Below are positions 15,913 through 23,980 of a DNA stretch of 64,000 nucleotides, piece after piece (within the stretch, counting starts at the first letter, position 1; each line of letters starts with the position of its first letter). Origin of the DNA: Streptomyces lasiicapitis. GTDB lineage: Bacteria > Actinomycetota > Actinomycetes > Streptomycetales > Streptomycetaceae. The position numbers and the translations under genes are program-made. The notes below the pieces were generated by a model. That model ran no database searches and was not told the origin of the DNA. It was given only the letters and a program-made list of their open reading frames with translations. Where the stretch lies: positions 62,001 through 126,000 of the forward strand of contig NZ_BMNG01000013.1 in the NCBI RefSeq assembly GCF_014646335.1. Direction: 5' to 3'.

Positions 15913-16887
15913 CTAGGAGGGAACGACCGGCGGCGTGAAGCCGTTCAACTCCAGGAAGTCTCTGGGGTGTTCGACGATCCAGTGCCAGTACCCGGGCACG
16001 GTGCGGGCGTACTCGCCGTAGTACTGGCGGACGGTGTCGACCAGCTTGCGCAGGGTCTCCCGGGGCACGGCGCCGCTGCGCCACACCAGGAGCATCTCGA
16101 CGCGCTCGGGACCGGTGAGCGGCACCAGGCGCACGTCCGTGGTCGCGCCGGTGGGCGGGGTGAGCGCGGCGACGCCGAGGTCCCGCACCCAGTTCATGGC
16201 CTCGCGGTGCCCGTCGACGCGGTGCAGGACCTCCAGGTCCGGGTGGTCGAAGGCAGCGAACAACTGCCGTTCGATGGCGTGGAACCAGTGGTCCTGCGAG
16301 TAGCGCACCCAGCCGAGCGTCGCCAGCTCGCCGGGCTCCAGGATGTGCCGTCCGGCCAGCGGATGCTGCAACGGCAGGGCGAGCCAGACGGGTTCGCGCA
16401 CGATCAGCATCTTGCCGAGGGCCGGCTCGGGGCCCTCGGCAGCTTCGGCGACGGTGATGCTCGGGACGAGGGCGGCGGTGAGCGTGCCGCTCTGCACCCC
16501 TTCCACGGCGGTCGCCGGGTCCATGGTGACCGTCTGCAACTCCACGGCGGGCAGCGCCGATTGGAGCGCGCCGCGCAAGGTGGGCGGCGTCCACTCCATG
16601 TTGCCGAACCGCAGCGGTCCCGAGGTGGGCGCGGCCGCCGCGGCCATCACTTCGTCCGCGCGTTTGACCAGGTCGGACAGCATGGGGATGAGCCGTTCGC
16701 CGAGTGCGGTGCGGGTGACCCCGGCGCGGGACCGGATGAACAGGTCGCCGCCCACCGCTCTTTCGATCCTGCGTAACTGTGCGGTGAGGCTGGGCTGCGG
16801 CAGATTGAGCTCGCTCGCTCCCTTGGAAATGCTTCCGGCACTGTCGATTGTGGCCACTATCCGCGCGTGGCGCAGTTCTATGTCCAA
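15913..16887 (-). CDS. LysR-type transcriptional regulator
   Basis: N-terminal winged helix-turn-helix: DIELRHARIVATIDSAGSIS, then KGASELNLPQPSLTAQLRRI, the classic LysR recognition region. The effector-binding domain follows (LRFGNMEWTPPTL, DPATAVEGVQSGTLTAALVP). I place the start at TTG 16885-16887 because LysR proteins normally begin one residue before 'DIELRH', giving 324 residues. An ATG at 16969-16971 would add 28 residues of unrelated sequence and lacks a clear ribosome site. GTTACGGGGAC precedes the TTG, similar to a stretch before the SARP gene. It is probably a pathway-specific regulator beside the SARP. Its ligand cannot be read from sequence. Confidence 0.9.
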   Translation of the reverse strand: MDIELRHARIVATIDSAGSISKGASELNLPQPSLTAQLRRIERAVGGDLFIRSRAGVTRTALGERLIPMLSDLVKRADEVMAAAAAPTSGPLRFGNMEWTPPTLRGALQSALPAVELQTVTMDPATAVEGVQSGTLTAALVPSITVAEAAEGPEPALGKMLIVREPVWLALPLQHPLAGRHILEPGELATLGWVRYSQDHWFHAIERQLFAAFDHPDLEVLHRVDGHREAMNWVRDLGVAALTPPTGATTDVRLVPLTGPERVEMLLVWRSGAVPRETLRKLVDTVRQYYGEYARTVPGYWHWIVEHPRDFLELNGFTPPVVPS

Positions 16888-17113
16888 GTCCCCGTAACCC
16901 CCTGAAGGCAAATCCCCCGAACGCCTCACGGAAGTTGTTGAAGAGGTGCACTTGAACTGAAACGACCGCATGCGAGACGCCCAAGAACCTTAACCAGGAG
17001 GGGCGTTGACTGTCTACTGACCATCGCATTAACCGACGCCGGGTGAACGGAAGTTCACGGCGTTCAGGCCATACCGACAGGATTGGCCGACGATCCCCAT
17101 TGGGGGTAATTCG

Positions 17114-17911
17114 TCAGGATGTTTGCCCCACGTAAGCAAGCGCCTGGCGGGGCTCGCCCAGGCCCTCGTCCTGCTGGAGGATCGCCTGGTAGACGCGGTT
17201 CAGGGCGCGGCCGGGCTCAAGACCGAGGTCGGTGGCGAGGCGCTGGCGCGCTCCGTGAAAGACCTCAAGTGCCTCCGCCTGCCGTCCGTCACGGTAAAGG
17301 GCGAGCATCAGAAGTTCACTGAGCCGCTCGCGCTCGGCGTGTTCCGTGGCGAGCTGGCGCAATTCGGTCACCGATACGCGGTGTGCCTCGACCGCGAGTT
17401 TGGCGGCGGTCAGATCCTCGTACGCGGTGATGCGGCGCTCTTCGAGCTGGGCCGCGCTGATGCGGCAGCGCAGTCCCTCGCAGGCGTCGAGCAGGGCGGG
17501 CCCGCGCCACAGCGCGAGTGCCTGTTCCAGGCGGGCGATGGCCGCGGCCGGGTCGCGGTGCACCAGGTCGGCGCCGGAATCCGCGAGCTTCAGGAATCGG
17601 TGCGCGTCCACCGTCTCCGGCGGTACGTCGAGGAGATATCCGCTGCCGACGGTGCGAATGAGGTCGACACCGCTGGTGCCGGTGATGGATTCCATGAATT
17701 TGCGCAGCCGGCCGACATTGGCGTGCAGGGCGTTGCGCGCATTCGCCATGCGGCGTTCGCCCCAGAGTTCGTCGACGAGCTGATCGGACGGAATCGGCTC
17801 CCGCGGTGTGAGTGCGAGAACGGTGAGCACGGAACTCACACGCCGGGACGCCATCGCGTACTGCTTGTCTCCATGGGACAGGAAAACAGAGCCAAGGATT
17901 TGAATTTCCAT
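17114..17911 (-). CDS. SARP-family transcriptional activator
   Basis: Protein of 265 residues. It has an OmpR-like winged helix domain at about 1-95 (MEIQILGSVFLSHGDKQYAM, PSDQLVDELWGERRMANARN, ALHANVGRLRKFME, TVGSGYLLDVP) and a bacterial transcriptional activation domain at about 100-250 (DAHRFLKLADSG, ALALWRGPALLDA, DGRQAEALEVFHGARQRLAT, DLGLEPG). This is the compact SARP layout of cluster-situated activators. The start is ATG 17909-17911; the frame upstream is not conserved. SARPs bind direct repeats with 11-bp spacing and recruit polymerase. Four such sites occur in this window, at the synthetase, ACP, MmpL and MbtH genes, so this protein is the obvious candidate for switching the cluster on. 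Confidence 0.94.
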   Translation of the reverse strand: MEIQILGSVFLSHGDKQYAMASRRVSSVLTVLALTPREPIPSDQLVDELWGERRMANARNALHANVGRLRKFMESITGTSGVDLIRTVGSGYLLDVPPETVDAHRFLKLADSGADLVHRDPAAAIARLEQALALWRGPALLDACEGLRCRISAAQLEERRITAYEDLTAAKLAVEAHRVSVTELRQLATEHAERERLSELLMLALYRDGRQAEALEVFHGARQRLATDLGLEPGRALNRVYQAILQQDEGLGEPRQALAYVGQTS

Positions 17912-18069
17912 CGTGCCAGACCCCCGTAACGATTCGTCTGTCAGCTCGTGTTCCACATGGTGCCCCGGCGGCGACCGCGCCGGGAAATACCATCCGGCGG
18001 TGCGGCGGGGCGGGAGGTGGTATGGCCGCACGTGTCACAAGCTTGAGCGGCGCTCGTACGCAGGTCGAA

Positions 18070-18104
18070 GGCGCCGGACCGGCGGGGGATTCCGGTCCGG
18101 CGCC
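18070..18104. terminator. Rho-independent-type hairpin after the MmpL gene
   Basis: GGCGCCGGACC (18070-18080) pairs perfectly with GGTCCGGCGCC (18094-18104) over a 13-nt loop. It sits 17 bp beyond the MmpL stop codon. No U-tract follows on the minus strand, as is usual in Streptomyces. Confidence 0.72.
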
Positions 18105-18120
18105 CGTCTCGGGGGGCGGG

Positions 18121-20376
18121 CTAGCGCGTGTGAGCAGCCACGACGGGGACCTTGGGAGCGTCCGTCACAGGAGCCTCGGGGGCAGCTGCGGGCTCGGCGG
18201 CCTCGGCGGCCTCGGCCGCGCGGCGCAGCCTTGTCGACGGCCACCAACTGGCCTTGCCGAGCAGGACCATGGCCGAGGGCAGGATCAGGATGCGGATGAT
18301 GAAGGCGTCCAGGAGCACGGCCACGGCGAGGCTGAAGCCGATCTGCTTCATCTCCGCGAGGTGCAGGAAGACGAAGGTGGAGAACACCGTGACCATCACG
18401 ACGGCCGCGCTGGTCACGACCTTGGCCGACTTGGCAAGACCGTCCATCACCGCCTCGCGGGTGGGCATACCGGCGAGCGCGGCCTCCCTGATGCGGCTGA
18501 CGACGAAGACCTGATAGTCCATCGAGAGCCCGAAGAGGATCACGAACAGGAACAGCGGGACGCGCGAGCCGATCTCACTGGTGGCACTGGCCTCGAAGCC
18601 GAACAAGGTGGAGGCGAGGCCCCACTGGAAGAACACGGTGAGCACGCCGAACGCGGCGGCCACGGACAGCAGGTTGAGGACAACGCCGATGAGTCCGAGC
18701 ACCACGGAGCCGAAGACGAGGACCGTCATCACGAAGGTGACGAGCAGCAGCACGCCGAGGATCAGCGGCATCTTGGAGTTCTGGTTGTCGAGATAGTCGC
18801 GGTCGACGGCGATCGGTCCGTCGACTCCGTACGCCGCTCCCTGGACCTTGCCGACGGTGGCGGGGACGTAGTCGTCCCGCAGATGGGTGAGGGAGTCCTT
18901 GGCCTGGTCGGAACCGAGTTTGAAGGGCACGCGCAGGGTGAGCAGGCTGGTCCTGCCGTCCTTGGAGGTGCGCACCTCGGCGGGGGTGCGGGCGAAGTCC
19001 GGGTCGGCCTTCGTCTTCTCCTTGAGCGCGGTGAGGGCGTCGCGGATCTCGCCCTGGCTGCCCTGGGGGCCGTGCACGACGACCCAGTGCTCGCCGCGCA
19101 GTTGCGGGAAGGCGTCGTTGAGGCGGTCGTAGGCGCGCATCTCGGGGATCTGGCGGGAGTGGGTGTCCTTGTTCAGTACGCGCAGCTCCATGCCGAGCGC
19201 GGGGGCGGCGAGGCCGAGCATCACCAGGACGGCGACGACGAGCGTGGCCACGGGCCGCTTCTGCGCGGGCTTCAACAGGGCTGCCCAGACACGGCCGTTC
19301 TTCTCCGGGGTGCGGCGCTTGAGGGGCTTGCCGCGCTCCATCGCGCGCTGCGCCTTGCGGTCCATGCGGCGGCCGATCTTCACCAGGAGCGCGGGAAGCA
19401 CCGTGATGGAGCTGATCATCGCGACGACTACCACCACGATGGTGCCGGTGGCGAGCGTGGAGAAGATGGTGTCGTTGGCGAGGAAGAGCGTGGCGGTGGA
19501 GACGATGACGGCGAGGGCGGAGACGACGACCGCGCGCCCCGAGGTCGCCGCGGCGATGCCGACGAGGGCCTCCGGCGAGAGCCTGCCGCCGGCCAGCTCA
19601 CGCTCCTCGCGCTCCCGCTTGAGGTAGAAGAGGGTGTAGTCGACGCCTACGGCCATGCCGATGAGCAGGATCATGTTCATCCCAAGGCCCGAGTCGGGCA
19701 CGGCGTGCGAGACGACCATCGACAGGCCCACGGCGCCCACGATGGAGGTGAGCGCGAGGAGCAGCGGCACGCTGATCATGATGAGCGAGCCGAAGACCAC
19801 CAGGAGCGTCACCAGCGTGACGGGGAACGTGATGAGTTCGGACTTGGTGAGGTCCTTGCCGCGCTGCTTCTCCAGGCCGTACGTCACCGACGCGTCGCCG
19901 ATCTCCTCGACGACCAGGCCGGGGTGGGCCTTCTGTACGGCGGCGGTCTCGTCGAGCAGCGGTTCGATGTAGTCCTTGGCCTCGCGCTTGGTGCCCTTCA
20001 TGGACACCTCCACGCGCAGCATCTTTCCGCTGTCGGCGGTCACTGGGTCGCGTACGCCGACCACTTCTGGGAGCTGCTTCATCCGGGCAGTGACGTCCCG
20101 GGCGGCGGCCTCGGCCTGCCCTGAGTCCAGGGCGCCGGACTTGGCGTAGATCATCACGTGCTCGGTGGGCCGGTCCTGCACGTCCGCCTTTAAGGCGATG
20201 GCTTCGGCGCGGCCGGACTCGCCGACCTGGAAGTCTCCGTCACCCGCGCGCTGGTTGCCGAGGGCGAGGCCGACGGCGAGGCAGACGGCGACGAAGACGA
20301 ACCACCCCACGATCGCCTTGCCCGGGTGCAGGGCGCTCCAGTTGGCCACTCTCAGGACGGTCGGCTGCTTCTTCAT
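18121..20376 (-). CDS. MMPL-family (RND-type) transporter
   Basis: Membrane protein of 751 residues with the two-half MmpL layout. A first transmembrane helix (AIVGWFVFVAVCLAVGLALG) is followed by a large external loop, then a helix bundle with GMAVGVDYTLFYLKREREER, a second external loop from about 400, and a second bundle with ILFGLSMDYQVFVVSRIREA. The paired 'GxxxxxDYxLF' and 'GLSMDYQ' motifs are the proton-relay hallmarks. MmpL proteins export lipids and lipopeptides, which fits an acyl-peptide product. The gene stands alone and is transcribed away from the halogenase operon. A SARP-like box lies about 240 bp upstream. No TetR partner gene is adjacent. Confidence 0.93.
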   Translation of the reverse strand: MKKQPTVLRVANWSALHPGKAIVGWFVFVAVCLAVGLALGNQRAGDGDFQVGESGRAEAIALKADVQDRPTEHVMIYAKSGALDSGQAEAAARDVTARMKQLPEVVGVRDPVTADSGKMLRVEVSMKGTKREAKDYIEPLLDETAAVQKAHPGLVVEEIGDASVTYGLEKQRGKDLTKSELITFPVTLVTLLVVFGSLIMISVPLLLALTSIVGAVGLSMVVSHAVPDSGLGMNMILLIGMAVGVDYTLFYLKREREERELAGGRLSPEALVGIAAATSGRAVVVSALAVIVSTATLFLANDTIFSTLATGTIVVVVVAMISSITVLPALLVKIGRRMDRKAQRAMERGKPLKRRTPEKNGRVWAALLKPAQKRPVATLVVAVLVMLGLAAPALGMELRVLNKDTHSRQIPEMRAYDRLNDAFPQLRGEHWVVVHGPQGSQGEIRDALTALKEKTKADPDFARTPAEVRTSKDGRTSLLTLRVPFKLGSDQAKDSLTHLRDDYVPATVGKVQGAAYGVDGPIAVDRDYLDNQNSKMPLILGVLLLVTFVMTVLVFGSVVLGLIGVVLNLLSVAAAFGVLTVFFQWGLASTLFGFEASATSEIGSRVPLFLFVILFGLSMDYQVFVVSRIREAALAGMPTREAVMDGLAKSAKVVTSAAVVMVTVFSTFVFLHLAEMKQIGFSLAVAVLLDAFIIRILILPSAMVLLGKASWWPSTRLRRAAEAAEAAEPAAAPEAPVTDAPKVPVVAAHTR

Positions 20377-20616
20377 GGCACCGGCTCCTCAACATCGGTC
20401 AGTACGTTCTTTCATGTGTAAGTTGAGGATTACAGGTGCCCGGAAGGGGCGTCAACCACGCCTCGGCCCGGCCCCGGGATCTGGCCGAGTCCCGACCGTC
20501 AGGGCCGGTCCGGCGACCGGAACGGCCTGGTCCGCGTGTTCTCCACCGGGAATTCGGGAGGCCGAAAACAGCCGTCGTGATCACCGGGACATCAGGGCAC
20601 ACAGAGGCCCGAAGCT

Positions 20617-20651
20617 ATGCTTGCGAACTCCCGCTGACAGTTCTCTGACAA
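20617..20651 (-). promoter_or_regulatory. Candidate SARP box and -10 upstream of the MmpL gene
   Basis: Minus-strand heptamers TTGTCAG (plus 20645-20651) and CTGTCAG (plus 20634-20640) are 11 bp apart, followed after 11 bp by AAGCAT (plus 20617-20622). Orientation is toward the MmpL gene, leaving a leader of roughly 230 nt. It lies in the 413-bp divergent region 20377-20789. Nothing else in the leader half (20377-20610) looked like a gene or a stable structure. Confidence 0.62.
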
Positions 20652-20723
20652 GCGCGAAGCACTCCGTGTGAACGGTCGCGTTCCTTCTCTTCACCTGCGA
20701 GTTTCGGTCGATGCTTAAGGACC

Positions 20724-20752
20724 TGGTTCGGCGCGAGGCGCACTCCTAGGCT
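20724..20752 (+). promoter_or_regulatory. Probable halogenase promoter
   Basis: TAGGCT at 20747-20752 is a good Streptomyces -10. Seventeen bases upstream is TGGTTC (20724-20729), a weak -35, which suggests the promoter needs an activator. It leads into a short leader with GGGAG just before the halogenase ATG at 20790. No TGTCAG-type repeat faces this way. Confidence 0.45.
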
Positions 20753-20789
20753 CATTTTCAATCGTGAAGCCACCCGACGGGAGTCACCA

Positions 20790-22340
20790 ATGCTCAACCG
20801 TGTAGTGATTGTTGGCGGCGGAACTGCAGGATGGATGACGGCCTCGTACTTCAAGGCCGCGTTCGGCGATCGAATAGACATAACGCTCGTGGAATCCGGC
20901 AACGTCGGTACGGTCGGCGTCGGAGAGGCCACGTTCAGCGATATCCGCCACTTCTTCGAGTTCCTGGGGCTCAAGGAGAAGGACTGGATGCCTGCGTGCA
21001 ACGCCACGTACAAGCTCGCCGTCCGCTTCGAGGACTGGCGCGAGAAAGGGCACTACTTCTACCACCCCTTCGAGCAGATGCGGTCGGTCAACGGCCTGCC
21101 GCTGACCGACTGGTGGCTCCAGCAGGGCCCCACGGACCGGTTCGACAAGGACTGCTTCGTGATGGCCTCGGTCATCGACGCCGGGCTCAGCCCGCGCCAC
21201 CTCGACGGCACGCTGATCGACCAGCCCTTCGTCGAGGGCGCGGACGAGATGCAGGGCCTGACGATGTCCGAGCACCAGGGCAAGACCCAGTTCCCGTACG
21301 CCTACCAGTTCGAGGCCGCCCTCCTCGCCAAGTACCTGACGAAGTACTCCGTGGAGCGCGGCGTCAAGCACATCGTCGACGACGTCCAGAAGGTCGACCT
21401 GGACGAGCGCGGCTGGATCTCCGGGGTCAGCACCACCGACCACGGCGACATCACCGGCGATCTGTACATCGACTGCACTGGCTTCCGCGGCCTGCTCCTG
21501 AACAAGGCCCTGGAGACCCCGTTCATCTCGTATCAGGACACGCTGCCCAACGACAGCGCGGTCGCCCTCCAGGTGCCGATGGACATGCAGAAGCGCGGCA
21601 TCCTGCCGTGCACCACGGCGACCGCCCAGGACGCCGGCTGGATCTGGACGATCCCGCTCATGGGCCGCGTCGGCACGGGCTATGTGTACGCCAAGGACTA
21701 CCTCTCGCCCGAGGACGCCGAGCGCACCCTGCGCGAGTTCGTGGGCCCCGCGGCCGCGGACGTGCCCGCCAACCACATCAAGATGCGCATCGGCCGCAGC
21801 GAGAACTCCTGGGTGAAGAACTGCGTCGCCATCGGCCTGTCCAGCGGATTCGTCGAGCCCCTGGAGTCCACCGGCATCTTCTTCATCCACCACGCCATCG
21901 AGCAGCTCGCCAAGAACTTCCCCGACGAGGCCTGGGAGCCGGCGCACCGCGACCTCTACAACACCGCGATCGCCAACGTCATGGACGGCGTACGCGAGTT
22001 CCTCGCCCTGCACTACGCCGCCGCCAAGCGCTCCGACACCCAGTACTGGCGCGACACCAAGACCCGCCCGCTGCCCGACGGGCTCGCCGATCGCATCGAG
22101 AAGTGGAAGGTCCAACTGCCCGACTCCGAGACCGTCTTCCCCTACTACCACGGCCTGCCGCCGTACTCGTACATGTGCATCCTGCTCGGCATGGGCGGCA
22201 TCGACCTGAAGCCCTCGCCGGCCACCCGGCTCAGTGAACCGGACGCGGCGGCACGCGAGTTCGCCGCCATCCGCGAGAAGACGAAGGCCCTCACCTCGGC
22301 CCTGCCGCCGGCGTACGACTACTTCGCGCGGATGCGGTGA
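20790..22340 (+). CDS. FADH2-dependent tryptophan halogenase (6-halogenase type)
   Basis: Protein of 516 residues. The FAD-binding GGGTAGW is at 9-15, the halogenase signature WIWTIP at 284-289, the catalytic Lys75 lies in NATYKLAVRF, and Glu359-Ser360 are in FVEPLESTGIFF. As I recall the family, the stretches WMPACNATYKLAVRFEDW and FYHPFEQMRSVNGLPLTDWW match the tryptophan 6-halogenases SttH, Thal and the taromycin enzyme Tar14 better than the 5-halogenase PyrH. It would chlorinate free tryptophan at C6 using FADH2, O2 and chloride. It is followed by its flavin reductase. With the dioxygenase and formamidase at 31994-33747 it completes a route to 4-chlorokynurenine. Regiochemistry is inferred. 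Confidence 0.95.
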   Translation: MLNRVVIVGGGTAGWMTASYFKAAFGDRIDITLVESGNVGTVGVGEATFSDIRHFFEFLGLKEKDWMPACNATYKLAVRFEDWREKGHYFYHPFEQMRSVNGLPLTDWWLQQGPTDRFDKDCFVMASVIDAGLSPRHLDGTLIDQPFVEGADEMQGLTMSEHQGKTQFPYAYQFEAALLAKYLTKYSVERGVKHIVDDVQKVDLDERGWISGVSTTDHGDITGDLYIDCTGFRGLLLNKALETPFISYQDTLPNDSAVALQVPMDMQKRGILPCTTATAQDAGWIWTIPLMGRVGTGYVYAKDYLSPEDAERTLREFVGPAAADVPANHIKMRIGRSENSWVKNCVAIGLSSGFVEPLESTGIFFIHHAIEQLAKNFPDEAWEPAHRDLYNTAIANVMDGVREFLALHYAAAKRSDTQYWRDTKTRPLPDGLADRIEKWKVQLPDSETVFPYYHGLPPYSYMCILLGMGGIDLKPSPATRLSEPDAAAREFAAIREKTKALTSALPPAYDYFARMR

Positions 22341-22439
22341 CGACCGGCACCCCCGGCCGCGCCACCGACGTCCCGGGCACCCCGGCCGCGCCCCCCGCGG
22401 CCGGGATGCCCGCCCCCACCGAGCCAGGAAGGCCCTCCC

Positions 22440-22955
22440 ATGAGCGATCCCGCCCTGCAAGTGGCCGCCGAGGCGACACCCGACGGCTTCCGCACGATGA
22501 TGAGCCGCTTCCCCACCGGCGTCTGCGTGGTCACCGCGCTCGACGCCGCCGGTGAGCCGCGCGGCATGACCTGCTCCGCGGTGTGCAGCGTCTCCATCGA
22601 CCCGCCCACCCTCCTCGTCTGCCTGCGCGCGGACAGCCCCACCCTCGCCGCCGCCCTGGAGTCCGGCGCCTTCACCGTGAACCTGCTGCACGAAGGCGCC
22701 CAGGACGTGGCCGAGCTGTTCGCCTCCGGCAACCCCGACCGCTTCCGCATGACGCCCTGGGAGCACACGGCCGAGGCCGCGGGCCCCCATCTGATCCGTG
22801 ACGCGCACACGGTCGCCGACTGCGACGTGGTCCTGACCCAGCGCATGGGCAGCCACGTCACCGTCTTCGGCGAGACCCGCCGCATCACCCAACGACACGT
22901 ACAGGAACCGCTGTTGTACGGACTCCGGCAGTTCCGCTCCTGGTCCCGGACCTGA
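22440..22955 (+). CDS. Flavin reductase (halogenase partner)
   Basis: Protein of 171 residues of the flavin reductase-like/HpaC family: FRTMMSRFPTGVCVVTALD at the N-terminus, then GMTCSAVCSVSIDPPTLLVC and TVNLLHEGAQDVAELFASG. These enzymes use NAD(P)H to reduce free FAD, which diffuses to the halogenase. The ribosome site AGGAAGG precedes the ATG. It lies 99 bp after the halogenase on the same strand, the usual pairing. In place of the common 'FAS' and 'GH' ending it reads ITQRHVQEPLLYGLRQF, which looks like a complete C-terminus. Confidence 0.92.
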   Translation: MSDPALQVAAEATPDGFRTMMSRFPTGVCVVTALDAAGEPRGMTCSAVCSVSIDPPTLLVCLRADSPTLAAALESGAFTVNLLHEGAQDVAELFASGNPDRFRMTPWEHTAEAAGPHLIRDAHTVADCDVVLTQRMGSHVTVFGETRRITQRHVQEPLLYGLRQFRSWSRT

Positions 22956-23044
22956 CCTCCCGGCCCACGGCACCCCTTTCGGCGCACGGCCCGACGGCAC
23001 ACTCCGCGACCCCGCCCCATCCACTCCCGACGAAGGACGCATTC

Positions 23045-23980
23045 ATGAGCGGGACCTCAAGCCCCGACACCCAGGAAGTCGTACGGCTCGACGCCGTGCA
23101 CAAGATCTACGGCGGCGCCAAGGGCCAGAAGAACCAGGTGACCGCCCTCGACGGCGTGTCCATCGGCCTCGACCGGGGCACCTTCACCGCCGTCATGGGC
23201 CCCTCCGGCTCGGGCAAGAGCACCTTTCTGCACTGCGCCGCCGGCCTCGACCGGCCCACGTCGGGCTCGGTGCGGCTCGACGGCGTGGAGCTCTCCGCCC
23301 TCAAGGAACGTGCGCTGACCAAACTCCGCCGCGAGCGGATCGGCTTCATCTTCCAGGCGTTCAACCTGCTGCCCGCGCTCAGCGTGCTCGACAACGTGAC
23401 GCTGCCGCTGCGCCTCGCGGGCCGCAGGCCCAAGCAGGACGCCGTGGACGAGGTCCTGCAGCGGGTCGGGCTCGCCGGGATGCAGCAGCGCCGTCCCGGC
23501 GAGCTCTCCGGCGGCCAGCAGCAGCGCGTCGCCATCGCGCGCGCCCTGGTCACCGAGCCCGCGGTCATCTTCGGCGACGAGCCCACCGGCGCCCTGGACA
23601 CGCACACCGCGCGCGAAGTCCTCATCCTGCTGCGCGAGGCCGTGCAGTGGGCGCGGCAGACGATCGTGATGGTCACGCACGACCCGGTGGCCGCCGCGCA
23701 CGCCGACCGCGTGGTGTTCCTCGCCGACGGCCGCATCGTCAGCTCCCTGGAGCGGCCCACTCCCGACCAGGTGGCCGAGCGGATGACGCACCTCGGGGCG
23801 TGGGGGACGGAGCGGGTCGCGCCGGAGGCGGCGCAGGTGGCGGAGCGGGTGGCCGGGGCCGGGGTGGCCGACGGCGGGCTCGGGCAGGTCCCGGGTGCCG
23901 GGGGCGGGTCCGGGCAGGCGTCCGGTGGCCGGTCCGTGCGGCCGTCCGTGCAGGCGCCCGCGTGGGAGGGACTGCGATGA
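23045..23980 (+). CDS. ABC transporter ATP-binding protein (MacB/LolD type)
   Basis: ATPase of 311 residues with Walker A GPSGSGKST, Q-loop FQAFNLLPALSV, signature LSGGQQQRVAIARAL, Walker B VIFGDEPTGALD and the H-loop in MVTHDP. The MacB/LolD class is marked by the 'GDEPTGALD' form and by the FtsX-type permease that follows with an ATGA overlap. After about residue 235 there is a Gly/Ala/Val-rich tail of some 70 residues that is not part of the fold. It sits 90 bp after the flavin reductase, so it may be cotranscribed with the halogenase. Mechanotransmission-type exporters of this class often give self-resistance to peptide products; that role is inferred. Confidence 0.92.
   Translation: MSGTSSPDTQEVVRLDAVHKIYGGAKGQKNQVTALDGVSIGLDRGTFTAVMGPSGSGKSTFLHCAAGLDRPTSGSVRLDGVELSALKERALTKLRRERIGFIFQAFNLLPALSVLDNVTLPLRLAGRRPKQDAVDEVLQRVGLAGMQQRRPGELSGGQQQRVAIARALVTEPAVIFGDEPTGALDTHTAREVLILLREAVQWARQTIVMVTHDPVAAAHADRVVFLADGRIVSSLERPTPDQVAERMTHLGAWGTERVAPEAAQVAERVAGAGVADGGLGQVPGAGGGSGQASGGRSVRPSVQAPAWEGLR

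Noticed and set aside
20399..20602. 67-codon minus-strand frame in the MmpL leader, possible leader peptide
   Set aside because: Arg/Gly/Pro-rich, no ribosome site and no attenuator-like structure; not supported.
20701..20731. GTTTCGG and GGTTCGG as a SARP box for the halogenase
   Set aside because: They are 24 bp apart rather than 11 or 22 and do not resemble the four matching boxes.
20784..23042. 752-codon minus-strand open frame across halogenase and reductase
   Set aside because: The opposite strand encodes two enzymes with intact motifs; the long frame is a composition artefact.
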